A DNA stretch of 64,000 nucleotides, from NCBI RefSeq assembly GCF_019222765.1, contig NZ_CP078145.1:3720001-3784000 (forward strand), given 5' to 3'. Numbering within the stretch: the stretch's first letter is position 1; each line of letters starts with the position of its first letter. Shown in pieces: positions 62,812 to 64,000 of this stretch. This DNA comes from Nocardia iowensis (GTDB lineage Bacteria; Actinomycetota; Actinomycetes; Mycobacteriales; Mycobacteriaceae). Position numbers and translations under genes: made by a program. The notes under the pieces were generated by a model that made no database searches, was not told where the DNA came from, and saw nothing but the letters and a program-made list of their open reading frames with translations.

Positions 62812-63651
62812 ATGGCACACGTAGACGCCGATCCCGTCGTGATCGACTTGAATGTCGATGCTGCGCTCGCGCTCATGACGTTGGCGGGCATCGATGAGTA
62901 CCCAGCGGTGCTGGCGTTGCTGCCCAACGTCTTTCGCGTCGAGGATCAAGAACGGGTACACGCGGTCATGGTCGAGGAACTCGCTCATGCGGGCATCCTC
63001 GATGACGACGGCGTCCACCCGCGGGTCAGGCACTGGCTGCAATGTTTGTACCGGCCCGATATGGAACTCGTCGCACGCATCGTGGACACCGGTGTGGACT
63101 GCGGGCCGCAGGCGATGCTGCGGATGTCACTGGTGCGCCGCGACGATACGCATGTGCTCGCTCTGCGGTGTGACGACCATGTCGTCATCCAGCCGGTGTT
63201 CGTGGAAGGGCGGCAGCTGCCACCTATCACCGGAGTGGTGGCCGCCGCACTCGGTCCGCGCGAGCCATTGCGCTTCGAACCGATGAGCGCGACCCTGCAG
63301 CAATTCACCGACGTTCCCTCCGAGCCAGACGAGCGACGGCAGGTGCTGCGAGAGCTGGGGGCCGGAGCGCACACCGCCGCAGTGCTCACCCGGGCGCTCG
63401 GCGAGGTGGTGCGGCGCGCGGAGGTGCTGATGGTCGAACACCGCGACGGCGGTTCCACACAGACCGAGGTGTGCGTGAGCGTGCTCGACACACTCTCGGG
63501 TCGGATCCTCGTGACACCGAGCCGGGCGGTGGACGGGCGGATCTGGTCAACCTACGCCCCGGGTGACGGCGCCGCAGTGCACGCGAGCATTGGCTCGCTG
63601 CTCGAATTGTTGCCCGGCCGTAGCTGGTTCGACACCGTGCGGACCGATTGA
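62812..63651 (+). CDS. espG: EspG-family PE/PPE chaperone
   Basis: 279 residues, ATG 62812. Pattern of EspG / ESX secretion-associated proteins: an N-terminal strand-helix (VVIDLNVDAALALMTLAGID), DTHVLALRCDDHVVIQPVFV, central helices (DERRQVLRELGAGAHTAAVL) and the beta end TPSRAVDGRIWSTYAPGDGA followed by LLELLPGRSW. EspG binds the PPE tip and keeps PE-PPE dimers soluble until EccA releases them. Its place after the esx pair matches ESX-3 gene order. Confidence 0.88.
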   Translation: MAHVDADPVVIDLNVDAALALMTLAGIDEYPAVLALLPNVFRVEDQERVHAVMVEELAHAGILDDDGVHPRVRHWLQCLYRPDMELVARIVDTGVDCGPQAMLRMSLVRRDDTHVLALRCDDHVVIQPVFVEGRQLPPITGVVAAALGPREPLRFEPMSATLQQFTDVPSEPDERRQVLRELGAGAHTAAVLTRALGEVVRRAEVLMVEHRDGGSTQTEVCVSVLDTLSGRILVTPSRAVDGRIWSTYAPGDGAAVHASIGSLLELLPGRSWFDTVRTD

Positions 63652-63684
63652 ACCTAGCTCCGGTAATGCGAAAGGACGGCAGAG

Positions 63685-64000
63685 GTGGAGAAAGTACCGA
63701 CGAACGAAGGAACCGCAGGGGCCGTGTCGGCGCACGTCGGGTACGACACATTCTTCTCTGCGGACACCTATCAGGGCGGTCCCCCAGTCGAAGCGGAAAT
63801 GCAGACCTTTTTGAGCAATGGGGAGATGGAACCCGACAAGCCGTTCCAGCCGTTGGATCACGAGCCGACCGAAACTGCGCAGGCTAGGTCGATGATGGCG
63901 GAGTCGCCGGAACCGCCGGAGTCACCGAATATTCCGGCTGCGCCTAGCGCTCGGGTATCCCCTTCGGCGAGTTCCCCGATGTCGACGCCGCAGAGCGCCT
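63685..64000 (+). CDS. Pro/Ser-rich N-terminus of an ESX gene, cut by the window end
   Basis: GTG 63685 follows GAAAGGACGGCAGAG. The 105 visible residues are acidic and disordered: YDTFFSADTYQGGPPVEAEM, then ESPEPPESPNIPAAPSARVS. In mycobacterial loci a gene here with such a head is EspI, which has a Pro-rich N-terminus and a MinD-like P-loop domain. That domain would lie outside the window, so the identity is a suggestion. Confidence 0.6.
   Translation, partial: MEKVPTNEGTAGAVSAHVGYDTFFSADTYQGGPPVEAEMQTFLSNGEMEPDKPFQPLDHEPTETAQARSMMAESPEPPESPNIPAAPSARVSPSASSPMSTPQSA

Overview
The window is high-GC actinobacterial DNA. Its PE and PPE proteins, type VII (ESX) secretion genes, an MTB12-like lipoprotein and a WhiB-like protein point to a mycolic-acid-containing genus. 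Nocardia or a close relative fits best, but this is an inference without any database search. No rRNA, tRNA, CRISPR array or IS element was recognised.

Left part (1 to about 23.4 kb): a mixed chromosomal background. It begins with a truncated, membrane-anchored GH65-type glycosidase (minus strand), followed by small exported proteins and a SnoaL-like protein. Molybdenum cofactor genes are scattered: an intact moaE, an overlapping moaA-moaD pair, and two separate decayed moaC copies. An ArsR-arsenate reductase fusion with a VOC protein is divergent from a permease, with an ArsR-type operator between them. Then come a very small peptide gene, a second amino-acid permease, a YbaB protein, a histidine-decarboxylase homologue that has lost its PLP lysine, a PAS-GGDEF-EAL protein, an MTB12-like lipoprotein, a MerR / adenylation-carrier protein / P450 set, a WhiB-like protein and a ROK protein.

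Right part (23.4 kb to the end): about 40 kb, almost all on the plus strand, that looks like one secretion locus. A perfect 32-bp palindrome stands in front of it. The first block (24.7-34.9 kb) is type IV secretion-like: TcpC/VirB8-like, two small membrane proteins, a VirB4-like ATPase, a degenerate NlpC/P60 protein, two tandem lytic transglycosylases and a VirB6/TrbL-like membrane protein. The second block (35-52.8 kb) holds relatives of ESX-1 accessory proteins (EspB, EspL, EspH, EspK and EspC types), an EspC-EspK fusion, a zincin metalloprotease resembling the anthrax lethal factor-like family, two NlpC/P60 hydrolases, and a bulb-lectin protein that shares a C-terminal domain with a paralogue. 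The third block (53.1-63.7 kb) is a core ESX operon in the order eccA-eccB-eccC-PE-PPE-esx-esx-espG, continuing beyond the window.

The three blocks share a helical domain fused to different hydrolases, and a CCC...GGGAAT-type motif lies in front of four transcription units. I infer a combined type IV-like / type VII machine with its own wall-cutting enzymes and candidate effectors. No relaxase or coupling protein is visible in the window, so conjugation is not supported here.
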